Shown: one piece after another, positions 8,458-15,608 of the stretch
Position numbering within the stretch: the first letter of the stretch is position 1
Layout: each line of letters begins with the position of its first letter
Source of the DNA: Corynebacterium sp.
Lineage (GTDB): Bacteria > Actinomycetota > Actinomycetes > Mycobacteriales > Mycobacteriaceae
DNA length: 36,778 bases
Direction: 5' to 3'
Assembly: GCA_030450335.1 (NCBI GenBank)
Contig: JAKDIS010000011.1
Location: forward strand, 1 to 36,778
Made by a program: the position numbers and the translations under genes
The notes under the pieces: generated by a model
Databases searched by the model: none
Seen by the model: the letters and a program-made list of their open reading frames with translations, nothing else
Told to the model about the DNA's origin: nothing

Positions 8458-9300
8458 TCAGCCCTGCCGCCGGGGCTTCGCGCCGGAGAAGAACTGCCGG
8501 ACCCACGCCTCGTCCTTGTACTGCGCGGGCACCGCGCCGCCGAGCAGGTCGCGCGCGACCGCCGGCATCGACGGCGAGTCGGCGTCCAGCAGCGGTGCGT
8601 CCGACGCGAGCAGCACGATGTTGCCGTACCGGCGTCCCTTCAGCATCGGCGGGTCGGCGACGACCGCCACGTGCGACCACACCTGCGCCATGCCGGCCAG
8701 TTCCGCTTTCGCCCCACGCAGGTCATGGTGGTCGCCGCAGTTCGCCACGTAGATCCCCGCTGGTGAGAGCCCACGGTGGCAGTCGGTGAAGAACTCCACC
8801 GTGGTGAGGTCTTCCGGAGTGACCGCGCCGGCGAAGGCGTCGCGGATGATCACGTCGCGGCTGGCGGGGGTGAAGGACGCGGCGACGTCGCGCGCATCGT
8901 CCACCCGGATCTTCACCCGCGGGGAGCGCGGGATGTCGAACCACTCGCGCGCCAGCCGGGCGAGCTCCCCGTCCAGCTCCACGACGGTGTTGCGTGAACG
9001 TGGGTACACGTCGGCGAGGTAGCGCGCGAGGCTGCACGCCCCGCCGCCGAGGTGGGTGACGCGCAGGGCGTTCGCGTCCAGGTTCTCCGCCACGTGCGCG
9101 CGCAGCGCCGTGGCGATCCACTGCATGTACTCGAAGGCCAGCACGCGGGGCTCGCCGAGCACCACGTGGCTGCTGGGGACCCCGTTGACGCTGATCAGCC
9201 AGCCGTCGGCGAAATCCGGGTCGGGCTCCAGGGCGAGCATGCCGTAGTCGCCCTCGTACGTGCCCGCCACCGGGGCGGGCCTCTTCTTCGCGGTGCTCAC
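8458..9300 (-). CDS. Spermidine-synthase-like protein (SAM-dependent transferase fold)
   Basis: This 280-residue protein has a Rossmann methyltransferase-type core as in polyamine synthases. A glycine-rich loop THLGGGACSLARYL is followed by the acidic strand end VVELD, then RVDDARD, DVIIRDAF and a late YGNIVLLAS strand. Actinobacterial proteins of this kind are often annotated spermidine synthase, but the polyamine-specific residues are not clear here, so the substrate is unknown. The GTG start at 9300 overlaps the pth stop as GTGA. The frame extends far upstream, but that would cover the whole pth gene and is rejected. It is the last gene of a tightly coupled run with the two pth genes. Confidence 0.8.
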   Translation of the reverse strand: MSTAKKRPAPVAGTYEGDYGMLALEPDPDFADGWLISVNGVPSSHVVLGEPRVLAFEYMQWIATALRAHVAENLDANALRVTHLGGGACSLARYLADVYPRSRNTVVELDGELARLAREWFDIPRSPRVKIRVDDARDVAASFTPASRDVIIRDAFAGAVTPEDLTTVEFFTDCHRGLSPAGIYVANCGDHHDLRGAKAELAGMAQVWSHVAVVADPPMLKGRRYGNIVLLASDAPLLDADSPSMPAVARDLLGGAVPAQYKDEAWVRQFFSGAKPRRQG

Positions 9301-9935
9301 GGTCGGGAGTGTATCTCGTTCTGGGCGGCGGCCAGGCCACGGGTGACCAGGACGTCGACGGCGTCGGCGCCGGTGGACGCCGCGACGTCCCACGCGGCCG
9401 CGCCGTCCAGCGCCGTCAGGACGTGCTCTACCACGCCGGTGCCGGACGCCGGGCGTCCGATGCCGACGCGTACGCGCACGTAGTCGCGGGTGCCGAGTTC
9501 GGCGGAGATCGACTTCAGGCCGTTGTGCCCGTTCTCGTTGCCGCCGAGCTTCACCTTCACCTTGCCGGCGGGCAGGTCGAGCTCGTCGTGCACCACGACG
9601 ACGTGGTCCGGGGAGATCCCGTAGCTCGTGGCCAGCGGCGCGACGGCCTCGCCGGAGAGGTTCATGAACGTGGTGGAGCGCACCAGCAGGACGCCGTGGC
9701 CGTCGACCTCCACGCGCGCGACGTGCGCCTTCGTCCCCGGCATGGGGCGCAGGACGTCCCCCGCGCGCTCCAGGAGCTCGTCGGTGACGAGGTAGCCGAC
9801 GTTGTGCCGGGTGCCGGCGTACTTCACGCCGGGGTTGCCGAGGCCGATGACCAGCCACTGGGCCGGACCGGGGGCGTCGGGGCCATCGGGGGCAGTGCGT
9901 CGGAACGGTGCCAGCAGGCGGGAGAGCAGGCTCAT
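9297..9935 (-). CDS. pth: Peptidyl-tRNA hydrolase, downstream copy
   Basis: Pth frees tRNA from peptidyl-tRNAs that drop off the ribosome. This 212-residue copy has a 25-residue N-terminal extension (MSLLSRLLAPFRRTAP region) and then all family motifs: GLGNPG, TRHNVG with the catalytic His, FMNLSG, VHDELDLP with the catalytic Asp, and GHNGLKS. ATG at 9935 overlaps the stop of the upstream pth copy as ATGA. Its own stop overlaps the next gene as GTGA. The two copies are clearly diverged (different residues around HNVG and in the C-terminal third), so this is an old duplication and not a recent one. Confidence 0.95.
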   Translation of the reverse strand: MSLLSRLLAPFRRTAPDGPDAPGPAQWLVIGLGNPGVKYAGTRHNVGYLVTDELLERAGDVLRPMPGTKAHVARVEVDGHGVLLVRSTTFMNLSGEAVAPLATSYGISPDHVVVVHDELDLPAGKVKVKLGGNENGHNGLKSISAELGTRDYVRVRVGIGRPASGTGVVEHVLTALDGAAAWDVAASTGADAVDVLVTRGLAAAQNEIHSRP

Positions 9936-10489
9936 GATTCGGAGTTTACCGACTGGAGCACGAGGTCCGCGGCGTCGGCCAGGACGATCGGCAGCTCGTC
10001 GCGCTCCTTCTTCGCGAAGGGCTTGAGGACGTAGGACGCCGGGGCCATGCGGCCGGGCGGGCGTCCGATGCCGACCTGGACGCGGTGGAAGTCGCGGGTA
10101 CCCAACGACTTGGCGATGTCGCGTAGCCCGTTGTGCGAGTTCAACCCGCCGCCGTTCTTCGCGCGCACGGTGCCGAGGTCGAGGTCCAGCTCATCGTGCA
10201 CCACGATGACCTGGGACGCCGGGATGCGGTGGTAGGACGCCAGGGCCTTGACCGGCCCGCCGGAGAGGTTCATGAAGCTGCGTGGGACGGCGAGGATGAG
10301 CTTGTCGGTGCCGATGCGCGTGTCCGCGACGCGGGCGTTCAGCTTCTTGTTGGTGCTGAAGCTGCAGTGGGTGGCGGAGGCGAGTTCGTCGAGCACCATC
10401 GCGCCGACGTTGTGCCGGGTGCCCTCGTACTGGGTGCCGGGGTTGCCGAGTCCGACAACGAGAAAGGGAGACCGGGCAGTGTTGTTCAC
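9932..10489 (-). CDS. pth: Peptidyl-tRNA hydrolase, upstream copy
   Basis: This is the second peptidyl-tRNA hydrolase, 185 residues and close to the usual family length. Motifs GLGNPG, TRHNVG, FMNLSG, VHDELDLD and SHNGLRDI are intact, so it should also be active. It lacks the N-terminal extension of its neighbour. Start is GTG at 10489, with GGGAGACTGGTGCA just before it. It lies 31 nt downstream of rplY, which matches the rplY-pth order common in actinobacteria and suggests co-transcription from the rplY promoter. Confidence 0.95.
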   Translation of the reverse strand: MNNTARSPFLVVGLGNPGTQYEGTRHNVGAMVLDELASATHCSFSTNKKLNARVADTRIGTDKLILAVPRSFMNLSGGPVKALASYHRIPASQVIVVHDELDLDLGTVRAKNGGGLNSHNGLRDIAKSLGTRDFHRVQVGIGRPPGRMAPASYVLKPFAKKERDELPIVLADAADLVLQSVNSES

Positions 10490-10520
10490 TGCACCAGTCT
10501 CCCATACCCGGGGGAGGGGA

Positions 10521-11150
10521 CTACTCCTCGGAGTCGCCCTTGTCCTCCGCGGCGTCGGCCTCGGTGGTGACCGCGTCGTCGGTCTCCTCGGGCTCCGGGG
10601 CGACCTCGGGCTCGATGATGTTGACGATCAGGGTGTCGGCGTCGGACACCAGGGAGGTGTTGCCCGGCATCTTCAGGTCGCCGGCGGTGACCTGGTCGCC
10701 GACCTCCTTGCCCTCGATGGAGAAGGTGATCTCCTCGGGGATGGACAGCACGTCGGCCTCGATGGTGACGGTGTCGGCGTCCTGGACGACCTGGGTGCCC
10801 GGGCCGGCCTCGCCCTCGGAGACGACGGGGACGTCGACCTCGACGGTCTCGCCGCGCTTGACGGAGAGCAGGTCGGCGTGGTCGATGTCCAGGGTCAGGA
10901 CGTTCTGGTCGACGGCCTTGATCATGCAGAGGTTGTCCTCGCCGTCGATCTCGACCTCGAGGATGGCGTTGGAGCCGTGGTTACGCACGATGCCCTGGAA
11001 CTCCAGCAGCTCGAAGCTCACGTGGATCGGCTCGTGGAAGGTTCCGTACAGGACGGCCGGGATGCGCCAGTCGCGACGCAGACGGCGGGCGGCGCCCTTG
11101 CCGAACTCGGTGCGGGGCAGGCCGCTGATGCGGATGATGTTGGTTGCCAT
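10521..11150 (-). CDS. rplY: 50S ribosomal protein L25/general stress protein CTC
   Basis: This 5S-rRNA-binding ribosomal protein is of the long CTC form, 209 residues. Residues 1-95 are the L25 domain (FGKGAARRLRRDWRIPAVLYG, then the FELLEFQGIVRNHGSNAILEV region). Residues 96-185 are the TL5/CTC beta domain. The last 25 residues are an acidic tail ending EDKGDSEE. ATG at 11150 follows AGGAGATCATC, a good ribosome site. An intrinsic-terminator-like hairpin ends only 37 nt upstream, and a putative extended -10 lies further up, which raises the possibility of attenuation. Confidence 0.96.
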   Translation of the reverse strand: MATNIIRISGLPRTEFGKGAARRLRRDWRIPAVLYGTFHEPIHVSFELLEFQGIVRNHGSNAILEVEIDGEDNLCMIKAVDQNVLTLDIDHADLLSVKRGETVEVDVPVVSEGEAGPGTQVVQDADTVTIEADVLSIPEEITFSIEGKEVGDQVTAGDLKMPGNTSLVSDADTLIVNIIEPEVAPEPEETDDAVTTEADAAEDKGDSEE

Positions 11151-11187
11151 GATGATCTCCTAGAAGTCGGAACTGATCGGTCTCACG

Positions 11188-11214
11188 AAAAAAGCCGCAG
11201 ACTCTGCTGCGGCT
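11188..11214 (-). terminator. Rho-independent terminator-like hairpin between prs and rplY
   Basis: On the minus strand AGCCGCAG pairs perfectly with CTGCGGCT (8 bp, 6-nt loop CAGAGT) and runs straight into TTTTTT. It is the clearest intrinsic terminator shape in the window. It either ends the glmU-prs transcript or acts as an attenuator in an rplY leader, since a possible promoter (11309-11314) lies upstream of it. Confidence 0.8.
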
Positions 11215-11221
11215 CCTGGTG

Positions 11222-11249
11222 CGGTGACCGTCCCGTGGTGAAGTCACCG
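11222..11249 (-). other. Second hairpin in the prs-rplY leader region
   Basis: CGGTGAC (11222-11228) and GTCACCG (11243-11249) are perfect 7-bp inverted arms with a 14-nt loop, just upstream on the minus strand of the terminator hairpin. No T run follows it. It could be a leader structure or an anti-terminator partner, but I see no clear mutually exclusive pairing with the terminator stem. Confidence 0.4.
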
Positions 11250-11308
11250 TGGAACGAATGCGCGCCGATAACGGCCGGTGTGAACCAGCCCTCGCCGAGA
11301 CGTCCGGA

Positions 11309-11314
11309 ATACTA
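11309..11314 (-). promoter_or_regulatory. Possible extended -10 promoter of rplY
   Basis: The minus strand reads TGGTAGTAT, a TGN-extended -10 with core TAGTAT, 22 nt after the prs stop codon. Transcription from here would give an rplY leader of about 150 nt that includes both hairpins. No good -35 is visible. Confidence 0.4.
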
Positions 11315-11335
11315 CCAGACGCCTCGGCCGTGCTC

Positions 11336-12301
11336 CTACTCGAAGAGCGTGGTGACCGACCCGTTCTCGAAGATCTCGTGCACGGTCTTGGCGACCAGCG
11401 GCGCGATCGGCAGGACGGTCAGGTTGTCCCAGCCCTCGGTGTCCTGCGGCAGCGTGTCGGTCGTGATGACCTCGCGCGCGCCGCAGTTGTTCAGCCGCTC
11501 GCGGGCCGGGTCGGAGAACACGCCGTGCGTGGTGGCGATGATCACGTCGCCGGCACCGGCCTCACGCAGCACCTTCACGGCACCGGCGATGGTTCCGCCG
11601 GTGTCGATCATGTCGTCCAGCAGGATGCAGGTCATGCCGTCGACGTCACCGACGACGCGGTTGGCCGTGACGCTGTTGGCGACGTCGATGTCGCGGGTCT
11701 TGTGGACGAAGGCCAGCGGGGCGCCGCCGAGCACGTTCGACCACTTCTCGGCGACCTTCACGCGGCCGGCGTCGGGGGAGACCACGCAGAGGTTGTCCAT
11801 CCCGTACTTGTCGATGATGTGGTCGGTGAGGATCGGCATGGCGTGCATGTGGTCCACGGGGCCGTCGAAGTAGCCCTGGATCTGGTCGGTGTGCAGATCC
11901 ACCGAGACGATCCGGTCGGCACCGGCGGTCTTCAGCATGTCGGCGACCAGGCGGGCGGAGATCGGCTCGCGTCCCCGGTGCTTCTTGTCCTGGCGGGCGT
12001 AGGGGTAGAACGGCAGGATCGCGGTGATGCGCTTGGCGGAGCCGCGCTTCAGTGCGTCGATCATGATGAGCTGCTCCATCACCCACTTGTTCAGCGGCTG
12101 CGGGTGGGACTGCAGGACGAAGGCGTCCGAGCCGCGGACCGACTCCTCGAAGCGGACGAAGATCTCGCCGTTGGCGAAGTCGTGTGCGGTGGTGGGGGTC
12201 AGGGAAATCCCCAGCTCACGGGCCACAGCCTCGCCGAGTTCTGGGTGGGCACGACCGGAGAAGAGCATCAGGTTCTTCTGGTTGTCGATCCAGTGGGACA
12301 C
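11336..12301 (-). CDS. prs: Ribose-phosphate pyrophosphokinase (PRPP synthetase)
   Basis: It makes PRPP from ribose 5-phosphate and ATP for nucleotide, His, Trp and cell-wall arabinan precursor synthesis. The 321-residue protein has YPYARQDKKHRGREPISA (flexible ATP loop region), VVSPDAGRVKVAEKW and the PRPP-binding motif CILLDDMIDTGGT, all intact. Start is GTG at 12301. It lies 100 nt downstream of glmU, the same order as in mycobacteria. A minus-strand TACACT (12355-12350) in the gap could give prs its own promoter with about 45 nt of leader. Confidence 0.97.
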   Translation of the reverse strand: MSHWIDNQKNLMLFSGRAHPELGEAVARELGISLTPTTAHDFANGEIFVRFEESVRGSDAFVLQSHPQPLNKWVMEQLIMIDALKRGSAKRITAILPFYPYARQDKKHRGREPISARLVADMLKTAGADRIVSVDLHTDQIQGYFDGPVDHMHAMPILTDHIIDKYGMDNLCVVSPDAGRVKVAEKWSNVLGGAPLAFVHKTRDIDVANSVTANRVVGDVDGMTCILLDDMIDTGGTIAGAVKVLREAGAGDVIIATTHGVFSDPARERLNNCGAREVITTDTLPQDTEGWDNLTVLPIAPLVAKTVHEIFENGSVTTLFE

Positions 12302-12349
12302 GGGTTCTACGACCTTTCCGACTTAGGGAGGGAGCTGTTCGCTGTTGTG

Positions 12350-12355
12350 AGTGTA
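12350..12355 (-). promoter_or_regulatory. Candidate -10 box for prs
   Basis: The minus strand reads TACACT in the glmU-prs gap, about 49 nt before the prs GTG. The gap also has short GC hairpins (GGGG-TTG-CCCC and CCCC-GAC-GGGG) near 12380-12402 without a T run. Confidence 0.4.
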
Positions 12356-12401
12356 AGACGAGCGGTTCAGGTGAACCAATCCGGGGCAACCCCGACGGGG
12401 G

Positions 12402-13841
12402 TCAGGAGTCGGCTGCCTCTGCGGCTTCCGCTGCCTCGGTGCCGGGACGCTTGCGCTGCACCCAGCCCTCGATGTTGCGCTGCTGGCCGCCGGAGACCGC
12501 CAGGGCGCCGGCGGGGACGTCGTCCTTGATCACGGTGCCGGCACCGGAGTAGGCGCCGTCGCCGACGGTGACCGGGGCGATGAACATCGTGTCCGAGCCG
12601 GTGCGCACGTGAGACCCGACGGTGGTGTGGTGCTTGTCCACGCCGTCGTAGTTGACGAAGACGCTGGACGCCCCGATGTTGGAGTACTCGCCGATGGTGG
12701 CGTCGCCGACGTAGGTCAGGTGGGGGACCTTCGAACCGCGGCCGATGGTGGCGTTCTTCGACTCGACGAACCCGCCGAGCTTGCCCTCCTCGCCCAGGAC
12801 GGTCCCCGGACGCAGGTAGGTGAACGGGCCGACCTCGGCGTGCGCGCCGATGGTGGACTCCAGCGCGTGGGTGCGCACCACCGAGGCGCCCTCGCCGACG
12901 GTGACGTCCTGCAGCGTGGAGTCCGGCCCGACGGTGACGTTGGCGGCGATGGAGGTGCGGCCCTTGAGCTGCGTGCCGGGCAGGACGGTGACGTCGGCGC
13001 CGACGGTGACCTCCACGTCGATCCACGTCGTCGCGGGGTCGACGACGGTGGCGCCACCGCGCATCGCGGCCTCCACCGTCCTGCGGTTGAGCTCGCGGCC
13101 GGCGGCGGCGAGCTGGACGCGGTCGTTGACGCCGGCGAGCTCGCGCGGGTCGTCGGAGCGGTGGGCGCGCACCGGGTGGCCGTCGTGGCGGGCGATGCCG
13201 AGCACGTCGGTGAGGTAGAGCTCGCCCTGGGAGTTGTCGGTGCGCAGGCGGGTGAGCGCGTCGCGCAGGATCGCGGCGTCGAAGGCGAAGACGCCCGAGT
13301 TGATCTCGGTGACGGCCCGCTCGGACTCGTCGGCGTCCTTCTCCTCGACGATCGCGGTGACCTCGTTCTCGTCGTTGCGGATGATACGGCCGTACCCGAA
13401 GGGGTCGGCGAGGTCCGTGGTCAGCACGGTGACCGCGGTGGGGACCTCGGTGTGCGCGTCGTGCAGGTGGCCGAGCGTGACCCCGGTCAGCAGCGGGACG
13501 TCGGCGTTCGTCACGATGACCGTGCCCTCGAAGCCCTCGAGGGCGGGCATGGCGCACTGCACGGCGTGCCCGGTGCCGAGCTGCTCCTCCTGGACGGCGA
13601 GGTCCACCGGTGCGTCGAGCTCCTCGGCGATCTGCTCTGCGGCGGGGCCGACCTGCTCGCGCCCGTGGCCGACGACGGCGACGATGCGCTCGGGGGAGAC
13701 CGTGTCCGCCGCGTGCAGGCTGTGCGAGAGCAGTGTCCGCCCGCCGATGGAGTGCAGGGTCTTCTGCGTGGCGGACTTCATGCGGGTTCCGGCGCCGGCG
13801 GCGAGTACGACGACGGCGACCGGCTTGTTCTGTTCAGTCAC
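12402..13841 (-). CDS. glmU: Bifunctional UDP-GlcNAc pyrophosphorylase / glucosamine-1-phosphate acetyltransferase
   Basis: GlmU acetylates glucosamine 1-phosphate and uridylylates it to UDP-GlcNAc for peptidoglycan and lipid-linked glycans. The 479-residue protein has the N-terminal uridyltransferase motif LAAGAGTRM, with TNADVPLL and FGYGRIIR. Its C-terminal left-handed beta-helix (about residue 255 on) shows many hexapeptide repeats and the acetyltransferase segment [15 protein letters not shown]. The GTG start at 13841 has purine-rich AAGGTAAGGACACC upstream. A short Glu/Ala tail ([12 protein letters not shown]) ends the protein. It heads the glmU-prs pair. Confidence 0.97.
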   Translation of the reverse strand: MTEQNKPVAVVVLAAGAGTRMKSATQKTLHSIGGRTLLSHSLHAADTVSPERIVAVVGHGREQVGPAAEQIAEELDAPVDLAVQEEQLGTGHAVQCAMPALEGFEGTVIVTNADVPLLTGVTLGHLHDAHTEVPTAVTVLTTDLADPFGYGRIIRNDENEVTAIVEEKDADESERAVTEINSGVFAFDAAILRDALTRLRTDNSQGELYLTDVLGIARHDGHPVRAHRSDDPRELAGVNDRVQLAAAGRELNRRTVEAAMRGGATVVDPATTWIDVEVTVGADVTVLPGTQLKGRTSIAANVTVGPDSTLQDVTVGEGASVVRTHALESTIGAHAEVGPFTYLRPGTVLGEEGKLGGFVESKNATIGRGSKVPHLTYVGDATIGEYSNIGASSVFVNYDGVDKHHTTVGSHVRTGSDTMFIAPVTVGDGAYSGAGTVIKDDVPAGALAVSGGQQRNIEGWVQRKRPGTEAAEAAEAADS

Positions 13842-13920
13842 GATGGGCGGTGTCCTTACCTTGGAGCTCGACTGCGGATGTGGATCACGCGGATGTCCGA
13901 CAGTTTAACGCCGTCGGCGC

Positions 13921-15351
13921 TCAGGACCGGGAACCGCCCTCAGCGGGTTCCACCACCGCGACGACGGTGTCGGTGCCGTTGCTGTGGTTGACCGCGTCGG
14001 CGAACCAGCCCCGGCCGCCGGCGTCGACGTGGATCGGCAGCGACCCCTGTTCCATCAACGCCTCCTCGTCACCGACCTGCATGGAGGCCGCGACCTGCTG
14101 CGCACCGTCGCCGGAGCCCTGCTCGCCGTAGCCGTAGACCGTGCCGTCGTCGAGGACGACGTAGGGGTCGAGGTCGCCCCGGACCTCCTCGCACGTCAGC
14201 AGGGACCGGTCGGCGTCGAGCATCAGGCGGCCGCGGACGATCACGGACTGGTCGGCGGAGGTGAACGCGGCACGTCTGGTGGAGTCGCCCACGTCAGGTT
14301 CGAGACTGGTGGTCCTGTTGTCGAGGCAGTCCTCGTTTCCGGAGTACGCCACCGTTCCGTCGGGGATGTGGACCACGAACTTGTCCGGCAGGTCCTCGTC
14401 CACCTCGGTGCCGAAGGGAGGACGCTCCCGCTTGAGGCGGAAGAACGCGTAGTCGCCGGCGATGCCGGCGAAGTGGACGGTGTCCTTGTCCCCGGCGTCC
14501 AGGACGTCCCTGGACGACCAGCCGTTGGCGTGGTGGTCGTAGTCGTTGAATTCTCCCCGGCTCAACCTGGCGTCGCTGGTGGGGAGACGACGGGTCACGG
14601 TGGTCACCTCGTTGCCCCGGGTGTCGTACCCGGCCACCGTGGTCACCGGCGAGCCGGGCTCGTTGCTCCAGGATTCTTCCCCGTCGCCGCCGTCCCCGGA
14701 GACGGATTCGCCGGTCAGCGGGTCATAGGCGAGGAGCTGCCGTGAGGTCTCCCCGGGGGCCTTCGCCAGACCGCCCGCGACGTACCCGGGTTCGGTGGCA
14801 CCGTCGAGGGCCCCGTCGAGCCGGACCTCGCCGGAGGAGTCGAGCACGGTGAGGAACACCTCCCGGTCGGCGTCGTTCTCGTCGCCGAGACGTCGGCTGT
14901 CGTTGCTCTCGGGGACGCCCTGGCGCCACAGGGCGACGAAGTCGGTGTCGTTGCGACGGAAGCCCTCCATCCGGAAGTCCTGCTGTTCGACCGAGGAAGA
15001 CTTCAGGGGAGTGACGTCGAGGAGTTCGGTGCCCTCCTCCGTCGCCCGCTTGACCTGGTTGAGGCCCTCGCCGACGAACAGCGCGCCGTCCGCGACGACG
15101 GACCTGCCGTTCACCCCGCCGCCGATCATCGAGGACTCCAGCACGGCGGTCACGGAGTCGGCGTCCCACCGTTCGGGGACGTCGTAGCTCAGGGAGAAGT
15201 CGGTGCCGGTCTCCGCCGCGGCGGCGGTCGGGGTGGTGTCGTCTGGGCCGTCCGCACCGTCGCCGCCGCAGGCGGATGCGGTGAGCACCAGGGAACCCGT
15301 CAGGAGGGCGGCGCAGCAGCGCCGGACACGGGATGCCCGAATCGTGGTCAT
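13921..15351 (-). CDS. Lipoprotein of unknown function
   Basis: I do not recognise this 476-residue protein. It starts with a lipoprotein signal peptide: basic [11 protein letters not shown], a hydrophobic stretch and TASAC with the lipidation Cys28. A low-complexity Asp/Thr/Ala linker follows. The remainder is rich in beta-strand-like segments with repeated [16 protein letters not shown] and [15 protein letters not shown] stretches, which hints at a beta-propeller outside the membrane. ATG at 15351 has GAGGTAAG in front. An in-frame extension to 15552 would translate the tRNA-Gln gene and is rejected. It lies between glmU and tRNA-Gln on the same strand; in mycobacteria this slot holds a TetR gene, so it is lineage-specific. 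Confidence 0.85.
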   Translation of the reverse strand: MTTIRASRVRRCCAALLTGSLVLTASACGGDGADGPDDTTPTAAAAETGTDFSLSYDVPERWDADSVTAVLESSMIGGGVNGRSVVADGALFVGEGLNQVKRATEEGTELLDVTPLKSSSVEQQDFRMEGFRRNDTDFVALWRQGVPESNDSRRLGDENDADREVFLTVLDSSGEVRLDGALDGATEPGYVAGGLAKAPGETSRQLLAYDPLTGESVSGDGGDGEESWSNEPGSPVTTVAGYDTRGNEVTTVTRRLPTSDARLSRGEFNDYDHHANGWSSRDVLDAGDKDTVHFAGIAGDYAFFRLKRERPPFGTEVDEDLPDKFVVHIPDGTVAYSGNEDCLDNRTTSLEPDVGDSTRRAAFTSADQSVIVRGRLMLDADRSLLTCEEVRGDLDPYVVLDDGTVYGYGEQGSGDGAQQVAASMQVGDEEALMEQGSLPIHVDAGGRGWFADAVNHSNGTDTVVAVVEPAEGGSRS

Positions 15352-15454
15352 TCTTACCTCAGGAATCGTCGCACATGAATGTCTGCACAGGCAGTGTGCA
15401 GAATCATGCGGACCAGAGGTGTGGAAAACGGGGAAAACTCCCCGAACGGCGAAG

Positions 15455-15526
15455 CTCCCCCACCAGGACTCGAACCTGGAATGACGGTACCAAAAACCGC
15501 AGTGTTGCCGATTACACCATGGGGGA
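15455..15526 (-). tRNA. tRNA-Gln (anticodon UUG)
   Basis: The 72-nt minus-strand sequence folds as a full cloverleaf. The acceptor arm is TCCCCCA/TGGGGGA with discriminator G. The D stem is GTGT/ACAC, the anticodon stem GCGGT/ACCGT with loop TTTTGGT giving UUG, and the T arm CCAGG-TTCGAGT-CCTGG. The CCA end is not encoded. Confidence 0.95.
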
Positions 15527-15594
15527 ACGCCAGGAACCGGTGGTTGCTCCACCCGTCCCGGTCAACCGGTCACTCTACCTGATCGCCGCGATAC

Positions 15595-15600
15595 TACGAT
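15595..15600 (+). promoter_or_regulatory. -10 box of mfd, probably leaderless
   Basis: TACGAT is followed by 8 nt (GGTTGCCC) and then ATG, so the transcript probably begins at the start codon. Confidence 0.5.
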
Positions 15601-15608
15601 GGTTGCCC

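Noticed and set aside
9301..9858. Upstream extension of the spermidine-synthase-like gene
   Set aside because: It lies entirely within pth in another frame. The GTG at 9300 with its GTGA overlap is the natural start.
15352..15552. N-terminal extension of the lipoprotein gene
   Set aside because: The extension translates tRNA-Gln (segment [11 protein letters not shown]). The signal peptide starts at the ATG at 15351.
15333..15608. N-terminal extension of Mfd
   Set aside because: It runs through the antisense of tRNA-Gln and has no Mfd homology. A -10 box supports the ATG at 15609.
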